Assembly: GCF_001641285.1 (NCBI RefSeq)
Contig: NZ_CP014841.1
Span: forward strand, 2,232,001 to 2,296,000
DNA length: 64,000 nucleotides
Direction: 5' to 3'
Source of the DNA: Dyella thiooxydans
GTDB taxonomy: Bacteria; Pseudomonadota; Gammaproteobacteria; Xanthomonadales; Rhodanobacteraceae
This document shows, piece after piece, positions 24,614-33,521 of this stretch. The notes below the pieces were generated by a model. That model had not been told where the DNA came from. It searched no databases and saw only the letters and a list, made by a program, of their open reading frames with translations. Made by a program: the position numbers and the translations under genes. Numbering within the stretch: the stretch's first letter is position 1; the number at the start of each line of letters is the position of its first letter.

Positions 24614-25776
24614 GCAAGCCTCCGGTAAAGATCCAGATGCACACGTGCGATCGTGGACCAGTCGTAGCCGCTGACAGCACGAAGCTGGAGATATCCGGCA
24701 TCGGCCAGCGCATCGGGAGCACGCAATTTTTCGACAAGCCTGCGGGCAAGCTCGTCCGCGTCCCCAGAGCGGACTATCCAGGTATCGTCGATGGCCAGGT
24801 CGGGAAGCGCGCCGACCCGACTGACCAGGACGGGGCAACCCATCGCCGCGGCGCGACAGGCTGCGCCGGACTGGCCGGAGAGGCGACGATAGGGGAACAC
24901 GGACAACTCGCTGACCCTGATCAATGCGTCGATGTCCTCATCGCTCTGGAACCCCTCCAGCAGAACGATCCGGTCACGCGAGGCGCGGCTTTCCAGCATC
25001 GCCCGGATGCCGACTGCTTCGTCGCCGGTGCCCGCCAGGGAAGCGGCCAGTCTCCCGCTGATGCCCTGCCGACCACCCCACAACCGCCCCGCGATCACCA
25101 GGGCGACGTCATCGAGTTCCGACCGCACACTCGACCAGGCCTCGAGCAGCACATCCAGGCCCTTGTAGCCTCGAAGATTGCCGAAAAGCAGCACATGCCG
25201 CTGGGCGGGAGAGAGGCCAAGGCGCCGGTAATCCTCCCCGCCGGCCGGTGCTGGCTGCCGGAGTGGTGCGAGGCCATGCGGAACGACGTGCACGGGTGGC
25301 GTGCGGCGTCCCAATCGTCGCAGCAAGTCCTCGCGCGCCGCCTCCCCATGCACCACCAGCGCGTCGGCAGTGCGCAGCAGCCGGTCCTCGAGCATCCGGA
25401 AAATGCCGGACTTTTCGTGCGGCAGCGGATTGTGGACCGTCACGAGGACCTTCTTCCCCCGGCGGCGGGCCATCGCCGCCAGGGGCCACAGGTAGCTCGA
25501 CAGGGGCGGGGCCCAGTGCTGGATGTGGATGACATCCGCCGCCCCCCGCGCAACCCGGTACCAACTGAGGGGGCTAGCCCAATGCAGGGCTCCGCCCGAC
25601 CCATTCGCCCCCCCTCGCTCCGCGGGATGAAGCGCGGACGGATAGGCGCTGACATAGTCCACCTTGTCGACCTGCAGCCCCTCTTCCCGCGACAGGCCTC
25701 CGAACAACGCATCACCGTATGGACTGAGCCCGCGCACCGGCTGCCCGAACTGACAAACGAGCTGGACTCGCGTCAT
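24610..25776 (-). CDS. Family 4 glycosyltransferase
   Basis: A 388-residue GT-B enzyme. N-terminal elements include GLSPYGDALFGGL and the VIHIQHWAPPL segment. The C-terminal domain has LLFGNLRGYKGLDVLLEAW (donor-binding) and FPYRRLSGQSGAACRAAAMGCPVLVS, where the usual E-x7-E pair is altered: the region reads Y-x4-SGQSGA. The family uses nucleotide sugars with retention. It is coupled to the downstream GT2 gene by an ATGA overlap. The start is the ATG at 25776, 48 bp from the next gene upstream. It probably extends the same surface glycan. Confidence 0.84.
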   Translation of the reverse strand: MTRVQLVCQFGQPVRGLSPYGDALFGGLSREEGLQVDKVDYVSAYPSALHPAERGGANGSGGALHWASPLSWYRVARGAADVIHIQHWAPPLSSYLWPLAAMARRRGKKVLVTVHNPLPHEKSGIFRMLEDRLLRTADALVVHGEAAREDLLRRLGRRTPPVHVVPHGLAPLRQPAPAGGEDYRRLGLSPAQRHVLLFGNLRGYKGLDVLLEAWSSVRSELDDVALVIAGRLWGGRQGISGRLAASLAGTGDEAVGIRAMLESRASRDRIVLLEGFQSDEDIDALIRVSELSVFPYRRLSGQSGAACRAAAMGCPVLVSRVGALPDLAIDDTWIVRSGDADELARRLVEKLRAPDALADAGYLQLRAVSGYDWSTIARVHLDLYRRLA

Positions 25777-25824
25777 CGGTGTGAACCCCGTTCGTGGAGG
25801 CCGGAAGGTTGTACCGCACTCATG

Positions 25825-26712
25825 TCAGTTCGACTGACGGTAGATCAGGCTCGTGATCTGCTCCGACACCAGGCCAATCAGAAAGACGATGACGGCAGCG
25901 CTCCACAACAGCGTGCTCATATTGGTCAGGCGGTTGTACGCATGCAGCGTGTACGCGTAATTCAAGCAGCCGAGCAGAAAGAAGACCGCGCTTGCCGGAA
26001 CGAAAAGCTTCAGGGGCGAGTACAGCGTGGCGATCTTGAAGATGATCAGCAAGAACCGCATGCCGTCGCGCAGCGGGCGGATATGGCTGGTGGTGCCGTC
26101 GCGCTGCGCCACGTGAATCGGTTCGTAGGCCACCGGATAGGCGCTGCGGAAGAACGCCATGGTGCTGGTGGTGGGGTAGCTGAAACCGTTGGGCAGCAGA
26201 TACAGGAACTCGCGGAACTTGTCCGCGCGCACCGCACGGAAGCCGGAGGTCAGGTCCATCACGCGGTGGCCGGTCATCTGCGTGGCCAGCCAGTTGTAGA
26301 GGGTGTTGGCGACGCCCCGCCCGACCCCCGCCTGCCCCTCCCAGGAGCGGGCTCCAACCACCATGTCGTAGCCCTGCTCCAACCGTGCGAGCAGGCGGGC
26401 GACATCGGCCGGATCGTGCTGGCCATCGCCATCCATGAACACCAGGACCTCGCCCGTGGCCGCCCGGGCGCCGCGCTTGATCGCCGCGCCGTTGCCCATC
26501 GAGTAGGGGGAGGACAGGCAGGTGACACCGGAGCGGGCGCACACCTCCCGGGTATCGTCGGTCGAGCCGTCGTCGACCACGATGATTTCCGCCTCCGGGT
26601 GCAGCGCATGCAGGGAGGGCAGCAGATGGGCGAGCGCAAGCGCCTCGTTCTTGGCGGGAAGGATGATGCTTGTCTTCAAACCTGGATTCCCCCGACGATG
26701 GCTGGTGATCAT
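25825..26712 (-). CDS. Polyprenyl-phosphate glycosyltransferase, DPM1/GtrB-like GT2 with two C-terminal membrane helices
   Basis: A 295-residue protein. The GT2 domain begins TSIILPAKNEALALAHLLPS, with VVDDGSTDDT, the metal site FMDGDGQHDP, and DLTSGFRAVRADKF, all typical of dolichyl-phosphate mannose synthase relatives. Two hydrophobic segments end the protein (LFVPASAVFFLLGCLNYAY and LLWSAAVIVFLIGLVSEQI). The family charges undecaprenyl phosphate with one sugar, which is the donor type used by GT-C enzymes such as those at 7548, 10479 and 12415. It may therefore feed them. ATG 26712 is preferred over 26754, with GAGG upstream. Confidence 0.86.
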   Translation of the reverse strand: MITSHRRGNPGLKTSIILPAKNEALALAHLLPSLHALHPEAEIIVVDDGSTDDTREVCARSGVTCLSSPYSMGNGAAIKRGARAATGEVLVFMDGDGQHDPADVARLLARLEQGYDMVVGARSWEGQAGVGRGVANTLYNWLATQMTGHRVMDLTSGFRAVRADKFREFLYLLPNGFSYPTTSTMAFFRSAYPVAYEPIHVAQRDGTTSHIRPLRDGMRFLLIIFKIATLYSPLKLFVPASAVFFLLGCLNYAYTLHAYNRLTNMSTLLWSAAVIVFLIGLVSEQITSLIYRQSN

Positions 26713-26801
26713 AGCGCGGCGACCTCGCCTGCCGCTGCGCCCCACACCGGTCAAAGCCGGGGCGACTTCGCATCTTGCGGAGGCAGGCCCCCGCGAGGGC
26801 C

Positions 26802-26829
26802 TTGCGGGTGATGACCGCCCTGCTAGAGT
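26802..26829 (+). promoter_or_regulatory. Possible sigma-70 promoter of pilB
   Basis: TTGCGG (26802-26807) and TAGAGT (26824-26829) are spaced 16 bp, 44 bp ahead of the pilB ATG. Matches are partial. No GG-N10-GC sigma-54 site is seen in this gap, in contrast to the pilin genes. Confidence 0.3.
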
Positions 26830-26873
26830 GGGGTAAATTCCACGTTAATCAGCAGGCTGGGGCGGATTTCACC

Positions 26874-28601
26874 ATGTCATCTCAAGTGCAGGCATCCCTT
26901 GCCGGTCTCTCGGGCATGGCCCGCAGGCTGGTCTCGGAGGGCGTGGTGCCGGAGGCTGATGTCCGCAAGGCCGTGGCAGATTCGACCCAGGCCAAGGCCA
27001 CGCTGGCCACCTGGCTGCTCGACCACCAGCTGGTCGACAGCACGCGCTTCACCCAGGTGGCGTCGGTCGAGTTCGGCATGCCGATGATGGACGTGACCTC
27101 CCTTGCTCCGGCCAGCATGCCGCTGAACCTGATCAGCGAGGCGCTGGTCACCAAGCATCGCGCCCTGCCGCTGTTCCGTCGCGGCAAGCGCCTGTACGTC
27201 GGCATCGCCGACCCGATGCAGTCGCACGCGCTGGACGAGATCAAGTTCCACTCCAACTGCATGGTGGAGCCGATCCTGGTCGAACGCGGGCAGTTGCAGC
27301 GGGCGATCGACGGCGCGATGAGCGCCATGAACGCCAACATCTCCGACATGGGCGGCAGCGATCTCGACGACCTCGAGCTCGAGACTTCCGGTGGCGACGA
27401 GGAGGCCGACCAGACAGGCATCGACGCGACCGGGGGCGATGACGCCCCGGTGGTGAAGTTCGTCAACAAGGTGCTGGTCGACGCGATCCGCCGGGGCGCC
27501 TCGGACATCCACTTCGAGCCATTCGAGAGCCAGTACCGCGTCCGCTTCCGCATGGACGGCATGCTGCGCGCCGTGGCCAGCCCGCCGATGAAGCTGGCCA
27601 GCCGGATCTCCTCGCGCCTGAAGGTGATGGCCCAGCTGGACATCGCCGAGAAGCGCGTGCCGCAGGACGGGCGCATCAAGCTCAACCTGTCCAAGAGTCG
27701 CGCGGTCGACTTCCGTGTCAGCACCCTGCCCACGCTGTTCGGCGAGAAGATCGTGCTGCGTATCCTGGACGGCTCGGCCGCCAAGATCGGTATCGAGAAG
27801 CTCGGCTACGAGCCGGAACAGCAGAAACTCTACGTGGACGCGATCCACAAGCCCTACGGCATGGTGCTGGTCACCGGCCCCACCGGCTCGGGCAAGACGG
27901 TGTCGCTGTATACCGCGCTCAACATGCTCAACACCGCCGAGCGCAATATCTCCACCGTGGAAGACCCGGTCGAAATCCGCGTCGAGGGCATCAACCAGGT
28001 GCAGCAGAACACCAAGCGCGGCATGACCTTCGCCGCGGCGCTGCGCTCCTTCCTGCGCCAGGATCCGGACGTGATCATGGTCGGCGAAATCCGCGACCTG
28101 GAAACCGCCGAGATCGCCATCAAGGCGGCGCAGACCGGTCACATGGTGCTGTCGACACTGCACACCAACGACGCCTCCCAGACCATCTCGCGACTGATGA
28201 ACATGGGCATCGCGCCCTACAACATCACCTCGTCGGTCACCCTGATCGTGGCGCAGCGCCTGGCGCGACGCCTGCACGACTGCAAGAAGCCGATCGAGTT
28301 GCCGCCCGAGACCTTGCTGGCTGCCGGTTTCACGCAAAAGGACATCGACGAGGGCATGACCATCTACGAAGCGGTCGGCTGCGATGGCTGCAACGAGGGC
28401 TACAAGGGGCGCGTGGGTATCTACCAGGTGATGCCGATGCTCGAGGAGATCCAGAAGATCATCCTCAAGGGCGGCAATGCGCTGCAGATCGCTGAGACCG
28501 CCAAGGAGGCCGGCATCAACGACCTCCGCGCCTCGGCCCTGCTCAAGGTGAAGAACGGCCTGACCAGCCTGACCGAAATCGACCGCGTCACCAAGGACTG
28601 A
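26874..28601 (+). CDS. pilB: Type IV pilus assembly ATPase PilB
   Basis: A 575-residue hexameric ATPase that drives pilus extension at the cytoplasmic face. The N-terminal MshEN/GSPII_E domain spans about residues 1-150, followed by an acidic linker. The ATPase core has Walker A GPTGSGKT near residue 335, the Asp box, Walker B (DPDVIMVGEIRD) and the His box (TGHMVLSTLHTND). A zinc-binding C-x2-C (GCDGCNEGYKGRVG) lies near the C-terminus. ATG 26874 is chosen over 26775 because family sequence starts at MSSQVQASLAGL. pilC follows. In Xanthomonas the pilin gene abuts pilB; here the nearest pilin is 16 kb away. Confidence 0.96.
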   Translation: MSSQVQASLAGLSGMARRLVSEGVVPEADVRKAVADSTQAKATLATWLLDHQLVDSTRFTQVASVEFGMPMMDVTSLAPASMPLNLISEALVTKHRALPLFRRGKRLYVGIADPMQSHALDEIKFHSNCMVEPILVERGQLQRAIDGAMSAMNANISDMGGSDLDDLELETSGGDEEADQTGIDATGGDDAPVVKFVNKVLVDAIRRGASDIHFEPFESQYRVRFRMDGMLRAVASPPMKLASRISSRLKVMAQLDIAEKRVPQDGRIKLNLSKSRAVDFRVSTLPTLFGEKIVLRILDGSAAKIGIEKLGYEPEQQKLYVDAIHKPYGMVLVTGPTGSGKTVSLYTALNMLNTAERNISTVEDPVEIRVEGINQVQQNTKRGMTFAAALRSFLRQDPDVIMVGEIRDLETAEIAIKAAQTGHMVLSTLHTNDASQTISRLMNMGIAPYNITSSVTLIVAQRLARRLHDCKKPIELPPETLLAAGFTQKDIDEGMTIYEAVGCDGCNEGYKGRVGIYQVMPMLEEIQKIILKGGNALQIAETAKEAGINDLRASALLKVKNGLTSLTEIDRVTKD

Positions 28602-28734
28602 AGCACCGGGTTCCGTGGCCCGCGACACATTGCGGATGCGCGTCCGGCCACGGAAAACGGCATCGGAAATGCAATAAGCTGTACCAGTTACCGCCGGCCG
28701 CCGGCCGGTTCAAGGTGGGATGAGGGGGAGACGC

Positions 28735-29997
28735 ATGGCTACGGCGACGGCAAAGAATCCGCGGGATCTGGGCGCCCAGCGGGCCCAGGTCAGTCAGGCG
28801 ACCGTGTACGACTGGGTGGCCCTGGACAAGCGCGGCAAGCGCATGAAGGGCGAGATGCCCGCCAAGAACGCCTCGCTGGTCAAGGCGGAACTGCGCCGCC
28901 AGGGCATGAACCCGCAGACGGTGAAGGAACGGGGCAAGCCGCTGTTCGGCGCCACCGGCAGCACGGTCAAGCCGCGCGACGTGGCCATCTTCAGCCGCCA
29001 GATCGCCACCATGATGGCTTCGGGCGTGCCGATGGTGCAGTCCTTCGAAATCATCGCCGACGGCCAGAAGAACGTCCGCTTCAAGAACATCCTGACGGAC
29101 GTGAAGCAGGGTATCGAAGGCGGTGCCTCGCTGAACGAGGCCCTGGCCAAATACCCCATCCAGTTCGACGAGCTCTACCGCAACCTGGTCCGTGCCGGCG
29201 AATCGGCCGGTGTGCTGGATACCGTGCTGGACACGGTGGCCACCTACAAGGAGCGGATGGAGGGCATCAAGGCCAAGATCAAGAAGGCCCTGTTCTACCC
29301 GGTGATGGTGCTGGCCGTGGCGCTGCTGGTCAGCATGATCATGCTGCTGTTCGTGGTGCCGGTGTTTGCCCAGACGTTCCGCGACGCCGGAGCGGAGCTC
29401 CCCGCCCCCACCCAGATCGTGATCAACGCCTCGGAGTTCATGAAAGCGTACTGGTGGCTGGTGATCGGCAGCATCGTCGGCGGCGTCGTGGCGCTGGTGA
29501 TGGGCAAGAGGCGTTCGGTCAAGTTTGCCCACTTCCTCGACCGCCTGATGCTGAAGCTGCCGGTGATCGGCAACATCCTGCGCCAGTCGGCCATCGCCCG
29601 CTTCGCCCGCACGCTGGGTGTGACCTTCAAGGCGGGCGTACCGCTGGTGGAAGCACTCGATGCGGTGGCCGGCGCGACCGGCAGCGTGGTCTACAGCGAC
29701 GCCGTGAAGGCCATGCGTGATGACATCGCCGTCGGCCACCAGCTGCAGCTGGCGATGCGCCAGACCGGCCTGTTTCCCAACATGGTGGTGCAGATGACTG
29801 CCATCGGCGAGGAGTCCGGTGCCCTGGACAGCATGCTGTTCAAGGTGGCCGAGTTCTACGAGGAAGAGGTCAACAACGCCGTCGATACCCTTTCCACCCT
29901 GCTCGAGCCGCTGATCATGGTGATCCTGGGTGTGCTGGTGGGCGGCATGGTGATCTCGCTCTACCTGCCGATCTTCAAGCTGGCGGCAACCGTCTAG
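28735..29997 (+). CDS. pilC: Type IV pilus inner-membrane platform protein PilC
   Basis: A 420-residue GspF-type platform protein. It has two homologous cytoplasmic helical bundles (about 85-205 and 285-400), three membrane segments (near 190-225, 230-255 and 395-418), and the signature FSRQIATMMASGVPMVQSFE repeated in degenerate form as FARTLGVTFKAGVPLVEALD. PilC couples PilB rotation to pilin extraction. The ATG at 28735 follows GAGGGGGAGACGC, a strong ribosome-binding site. It is 133 bp from pilB. Confidence 0.96.
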   Translation: MATATAKNPRDLGAQRAQVSQATVYDWVALDKRGKRMKGEMPAKNASLVKAELRRQGMNPQTVKERGKPLFGATGSTVKPRDVAIFSRQIATMMASGVPMVQSFEIIADGQKNVRFKNILTDVKQGIEGGASLNEALAKYPIQFDELYRNLVRAGESAGVLDTVLDTVATYKERMEGIKAKIKKALFYPVMVLAVALLVSMIMLLFVVPVFAQTFRDAGAELPAPTQIVINASEFMKAYWWLVIGSIVGGVVALVMGKRRSVKFAHFLDRLMLKLPVIGNILRQSAIARFARTLGVTFKAGVPLVEALDAVAGATGSVVYSDAVKAMRDDIAVGHQLQLAMRQTGLFPNMVVQMTAIGEESGALDSMLFKVAEFYEEEVNNAVDTLSTLLEPLIMVILGVLVGGMVISLYLPIFKLAATV

Positions 29998-30018
29998 GAA
30001 GACCCGCCCGGGTCTCGT

Positions 30019-30054
30019 GGCCCCTTTCCCCGGCGGGAAGGGGCCTTTTCTTTT
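30019..30054 (+). terminator. Hairpin with T-rich tail between pilC and pilD
   Basis: GGCCCCTTTCCC pairs with GGGAAGGGGCC (one bulge) around CGGC, followed by TTTTCTTTT. It sits between cotranscribed-looking genes, so it may attenuate pilD-coaE expression relative to pilB-pilC. Confidence 0.75.
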
Positions 30055-30070
30055 CCGCGACAGGCAACCC

Positions 30071-30931
30071 ATGACCGACCTGCCCCTCTGGATGTGGATC
30101 CTTTCCGCCGGTGTGCTCGGCCTGCTGGTGGGCAGTTTCCTCAACGTGGTGATCCTGCGCCTGCCCGCCAGGCTTGAGGCCGAGTGGCGGGCCGATGCCA
30201 TCGCCATCCTCGAACGCGAGGAAGAGCCGCCGGCGGCACCGCCCCCCGGCATCGTGTTCGAGCCCTCGCACTGCCCGAAGTGCAAGCACCGGCTGGCGTT
30301 CTACGACAACATTCCGGTCTTCGGCTGGCTGATGCTGCGAGGGCGCTGCCGGTATTGCCGCGAACCCATCTCGGCACAGTATCCGCTGGTCGAGCTGGTC
30401 ACCGGCCTGTGCAGCGCAGCGATCGTCTGGCGTTTTGGCGCAGGCTGGCCGGCACTGGCCGGGCTGGCCTTCACCTGGGCCCTGATCGCCCTGTCCGGCA
30501 TCGACCTGCGCACGCAGCTGCTGCCCGACCAGATCGTCTATCCGTTGCTGTGGCTGGGCCTGCTGCTGTCGTTGGCCCCCTTCCTCGTGCAACCGGGCCC
30601 GGCCATCCTCGCCGCGGCGATCGGCTACCTCAGCCTGTGGAGCGTGTACTGGGGGTTCAAATTGCTCACCGGCAAGGAGGGCATGGGGCACGGCGATTTC
30701 AAGCTGCTCGCCGCCCTCGGCGCCTGGATGGGGCTGGGCTGCCTGTTGCCGGTCGTGCTGCTGTCGTCGCTGATCGGCGCGATCGTGGGCGGCACCCTGA
30801 TGGCGCTGAAGCGCCACGACCGCGACGTGCCGATGCCGTTCGGCCCCTTCATCGCGGCCGCGGGCTGGGTCTGGTTCGTCGCGGGCGACCAGCTGTGGGC
30901 GGCCTACGCCCACCTCACCGGGCTGCACTGA
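30071..30931 (+). CDS. pilD: Prepilin peptidase/N-methyltransferase PilD
   Basis: A 286-residue inner-membrane aspartyl protease that cleaves prepilin leaders (the G/F junction seen in both pilins) and methylates the new N-terminus. A cytoplasmic zinc site CPKC...CRYC lies in the first loop. The two catalytic aspartates are in SGIDLRTQLLPD and in GHGDFK (GxGD motif). Eight hydrophobic segments are evident. ATG 30071 is chosen over 30017, which lies inside the hairpin. It follows pilC by 73 bp, with coaE 7 bp downstream. Confidence 0.95.
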   Translation: MTDLPLWMWILSAGVLGLLVGSFLNVVILRLPARLEAEWRADAIAILEREEEPPAAPPPGIVFEPSHCPKCKHRLAFYDNIPVFGWLMLRGRCRYCREPISAQYPLVELVTGLCSAAIVWRFGAGWPALAGLAFTWALIALSGIDLRTQLLPDQIVYPLLWLGLLLSLAPFLVQPGPAILAAAIGYLSLWSVYWGFKLLTGKEGMGHGDFKLLAALGAWMGLGCLLPVVLLSSLIGAIVGGTLMALKRHDRDVPMPFGPFIAAAGWVWFVAGDQLWAAYAHLTGLH

Positions 30932-30938
30932 GGTACCC

Positions 30939-31544
30939 ATGTCCGGCTTCGTGGTCGCACTCACCGGAGGCGTCGCTGCGGGCAAGAGCGCCGTGGAAGA
31001 CCGCTTCCGCGCCCTCGGTGTCGGTGTGCACGACGCCGACCGCGCGGCACGCGAGGTGATCGAGCCGGAGACCCCGGGCCTGGCCGCCATCGTGGAGGCT
31101 TTCGGCAGGGAAGTGCTGGGCCCCGACGGGCGCCTCGACCGCCCATCCATGCGACGTCGCATCTTCGCCGACCGCGATGCCCGCCACACGCTCGAGGCGA
31201 TCATCCACCCGCGCGTCCGCCAGTGGCTGCGCGACCGCGCCGACGACGATCCGGGGACCTACTGCATCCTGGCCATCCCCCTGCTTGTAGAGAACCTGGC
31301 GCATTACCGCTGGGTCGATCGCGTACTGGTGGTCGACGTGGATCCGCAGGAACAGGTGCGCCGGCTGATCCGGCGCGACGGCGTGGACGAGGGACTCGCC
31401 CGGCGCATGCTGGCCAACCAGGCATCGCGCGAACAACGACTGGCGATCGCCGACGACGTGATCGACAACGGCGGCCCCGAAGACGCCCTGGACGAGCAGG
31501 TGCGCGCGCTGCATGCGCGCTACCTCGCGCTCGCCCGCACCTGA
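30939..31544 (+). CDS. coaE: Dephospho-CoA kinase
   Basis: A 201-residue P-loop kinase for the last step of coenzyme A synthesis (3'-phosphorylation of dephospho-CoA). The P-loop GGVAAGKS is at residues 10-17. HDADRAAREVI (the DAD motif), the lid LIRRDGVDEGLARRMLANQ and ADDVIDNGG are also present. The pilD-coaE pairing is conserved through the gammaproteobacteria. Its stop is four bases from the stop of the convergent Nudix gene. Confidence 0.95.
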   Translation: MSGFVVALTGGVAAGKSAVEDRFRALGVGVHDADRAAREVIEPETPGLAAIVEAFGREVLGPDGRLDRPSMRRRIFADRDARHTLEAIIHPRVRQWLRDRADDDPGTYCILAIPLLVENLAHYRWVDRVLVVDVDPQEQVRRLIRRDGVDEGLARRMLANQASREQRLAIADDVIDNGGPEDALDEQVRALHARYLALART

Positions 31545-31548
31545 GAGG

Positions 31549-31947
31549 TCAGGTCCCGAGCAGGGTCCGGAGAATCGCCTGGTCGGCTGGCGCCAGCTGG
31601 GCGGGGACGAGTGCCTCGGGTCGATGCCACCGCAGGCCCTGCCCCTCCAGCGGACCGGGAATGCCGTCCCAGGCGGTTACGACCCAGGTATCCAGCAACA
31701 GATGAAACACGTCGTATCGCCAGGGCAGCACCAGCAGCGGATACGCCTCGCGCACCTCGATGCCCAGTTCCTCGCGCAGCTCGCGCACGAGCCCGGCAAA
31801 AGGGATCTCGTCCGGCTCGAGCTTGCCACCGGGAAACTCCCACAGCCCGGCCAGGTGCTTGCCGGGCGGACGCTCGGTGACCAGCACTGCACCGTCGGGC
31901 CGGCGCAGCACGCCGGCCATCACATGCAACGGTCCGGGTGGAGCCAT
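31549..31947 (-). CDS. Nudix hydrolase, MutT-like
   Basis: A 132-residue Nudix protein. The complete Nudix box is GGKLEPDEIPFAGLVRELRE followed by ELGIE, preceded by HLAGLWEFPGG, the layout of MutT (8-oxo-dGTP diphosphatase). It probably sanitises oxidised nucleotides. ATG 31947 shares its A with the folA stop (TGATG), so it is translationally coupled to folA. An alternative start at 31920 would remove the first nine residues. In other xanthomonads mutT often lies near coaE and secA. Confidence 0.87.
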   Translation of the reverse strand: MAPPGPLHVMAGVLRRPDGAVLVTERPPGKHLAGLWEFPGGKLEPDEIPFAGLVRELREELGIEVREAYPLLVLPWRYDVFHLLLDTWVVTAWDGIPGPLEGQGLRWHRPEALVPAQLAPADQAILRTLLGT

Positions 31948-32435
31948 CAGGCGGTGCGGATGTACTCGACCATGTCGAAGTCGTACGCGTGGTCGGCGTC
32001 CGCCTTGTGGTGGGTCCGCGAAACCTCGGTCCAATCGCTGAAATGGACACCCGGGAAAAAGGTGTCGGCGCCGTCCACCGCGGCGTTCACCCAGGTCAGG
32101 TACAGGCGCTGGGCCACGGGAAGCGCCTCGGCATAGACCTGGCCACCGCCGACCACCATCAGACCGGTGCCGTCGGCACGCGCACGCGCCTCCTCGATCG
32201 AGCGCACCGTGACCTGCCCCGGGAACGGCGCTTCGTGGCGCCTGCTGAGCACCAGGTTGGTCCGACCCGGCAGCGCCTTGCCGATCGCCAGCGCGGTGTT
32301 GTAGCCCATCAGCACGTACTTGCCGAGGGTGAGCTCCTTGAACCAGCGCAGGTCGTCCGGCAGGTGCCAGGGCAACTGGCCCTTGCGGCCGATGGCGAAG
32401 TTCTCGTCGAGGGCGGCGATCAGCGAAACGGCCAT
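31947..32435 (-). CDS. folA: Dihydrofolate reductase
   Basis: A 162-residue DHFR. Motifs: SLIAALDENFAIGRKGQLPWHLPDDLRWFK (folate and NADPH contacts, Asp at the catalytic position in PDDL), GRTNLVLSR, and VVGGGQVYAEAL. It regenerates tetrahydrofolate consumed by thymidylate synthase, whose gene lies just upstream in the same direction. Normal length for the chromosomal enzyme. Confidence 0.96.
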   Translation of the reverse strand: MAVSLIAALDENFAIGRKGQLPWHLPDDLRWFKELTLGKYVLMGYNTALAIGKALPGRTNLVLSRRHEAPFPGQVTVRSIEEARARADGTGLMVVGGGQVYAEALPVAQRLYLTWVNAAVDGADTFFPGVHFSDWTEVSRTHHKADADHAYDFDMVEYIRTA

Positions 32436-32573
32436 GACAATCCTTGCTGCAAAAGTGGCAACGCAGTGCGCCTGGGACGCACCGTTAACCAGAGGATTCT
32501 AACGCGCAACCGGCGGGCCCGGCACCCTTCGCGACCGGAAAAGGGATCCTGCAGACGCCCGCACGGCGATCGA

Positions 32574-33368
32574 TCAGACGGCCACGGGGGCCTTGATCGC
32601 AGGATGCGACTGGTAGCCCTCGATGGTGACATCCTCGTAGCGGAAGTCGAAGATCGAGCGGATCCCGGGATTGAGCCGCAGCGTCGCCAGCGGCAGCGGC
32701 TCGCGCGTGAGCTGCAGCGCCGCCTGCTCGACGTGGTTGTTGTACAGGTGCGCATCGCCCAGGGTGTGCACGAAATCCCCGACCTCGAGGCCACAGACCT
32801 GCGCCACCATGTGGGTCAGCAGGGCGTAGCTGGCGATGTTGAACGGCACGCCGAGGAAGATGTCGCCCGAGCGTTGGTAGAGCTGGCAGCTCAGCCGCCC
32901 GTCCGCGACGTAGAACTGGAACATCGTGTGGCAGGGCATCAGCGCCATCTTCGGCAGCTCGCCCACGTTCCAGGCGCTGACGATCAGCCGGCGCGAATCG
33001 GGATTGCGGCGGATCTCGTCCACCACCCAGCGGATCTGGTCCACCGCGCCACCGTCGGCCGTGGGCCAGCTGCGCCACTGGGCGCCGTAGACCGGACCGA
33101 GATCGCCGTTGGCGTCGGCCCACTCGTCCCAGATGCTGACGCCGTTCTCCTTGAGGTAGGCAATGTTGGTGTCGCCGCGCAGGAACCAGATCAGCTCGTG
33201 GACGATCGAGCGCAGGTGCAACTTCTTGGTGGTGACCAGCGGGAAGCCCCGCGCCAAGTCGAAGCGCATCTGCCAGCCGAACACGCTGCGCGTGCCGGTA
33301 CCGGTGCGGTCGGATTTTTCGGTGCCGTGTTCCAGCACGTGGCGAAGCAGATCGAGGTAGGCGCGCAT
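32574..33368 (-). CDS. thyA: Thymidylate synthase
   Basis: A 264-residue enzyme, the same length as E. coli ThyA. It converts dUMP to dTMP with methylene-tetrahydrofolate. The nucleophile is the cysteine in [14 protein letters not shown]; other signatures are [18 protein letters not shown] and [12 protein letters not shown]. The ORF can be opened upstream in another frame, but ATG 33368 gives the standard N-terminus [15 protein letters not shown]. Followed by folA after 138 bp. Confidence 0.97.
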   Translation of the reverse strand: MRAYLDLLRHVLEHGTEKSDRTGTGTRSVFGWQMRFDLARGFPLVTTKKLHLRSIVHELIWFLRGDTNIAYLKENGVSIWDEWADANGDLGPVYGAQWRSWPTADGGAVDQIRWVVDEIRRNPDSRRLIVSAWNVGELPKMALMPCHTMFQFYVADGRLSCQLYQRSGDIFLGVPFNIASYALLTHMVAQVCGLEVGDFVHTLGDAHLYNNHVEQAALQLTREPLPLATLRLNPGIRSIFDFRYEDVTIEGYQSHPAIKAPVAV

Positions 33369-33384
33369 GCCTCCATGGTATCCG

Positions 33385-33468
33385 GTAGGAGCGCACCCTG
33401 TGCGCGAATGCCCTTGCTCCCGATCGGCATCGAAGCCAGAAGCGTTCGCGCACAGGGTGCGCTCCTAC
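33385..33468. repeat. Inverted pair of GTAG REP elements (24-bp perfect arms)
   Basis: Arms 33385-33408 and 33445-33468 are exact reverse complements (GTAGGAGCGCACCCTGTGCG and four more bases), separated by 36 bp. The same class as at 2759. It separates the divergent genes thyA and the AIM24 protein, so it sits in a promoter region for at least one of them. Confidence 0.92.
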
Positions 33469-33521
33469 ACCGCTCGGCGGTTCCGGCCTAGACTCGGACT
33501 TTTCCCAGGGAGGCAACGCAG

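Noticed and set aside
20281-26712. Reading the region as an ordinary O-antigen locus
   Set aside because: No wzy polymerase, wzz, wzm/wzt or waaL is recognisable and the block is embedded in pilus genes. The possibility is not excluded, because the flippase and glycosyltransferases would also fit an O-antigen.
26877-28628. 583-residue minus-strand open frame opposite pilB
   Set aside because: His/Asp/Gly/Leu-rich shadow of a well-conserved ATPase gene, with no start signal or recognisable family.
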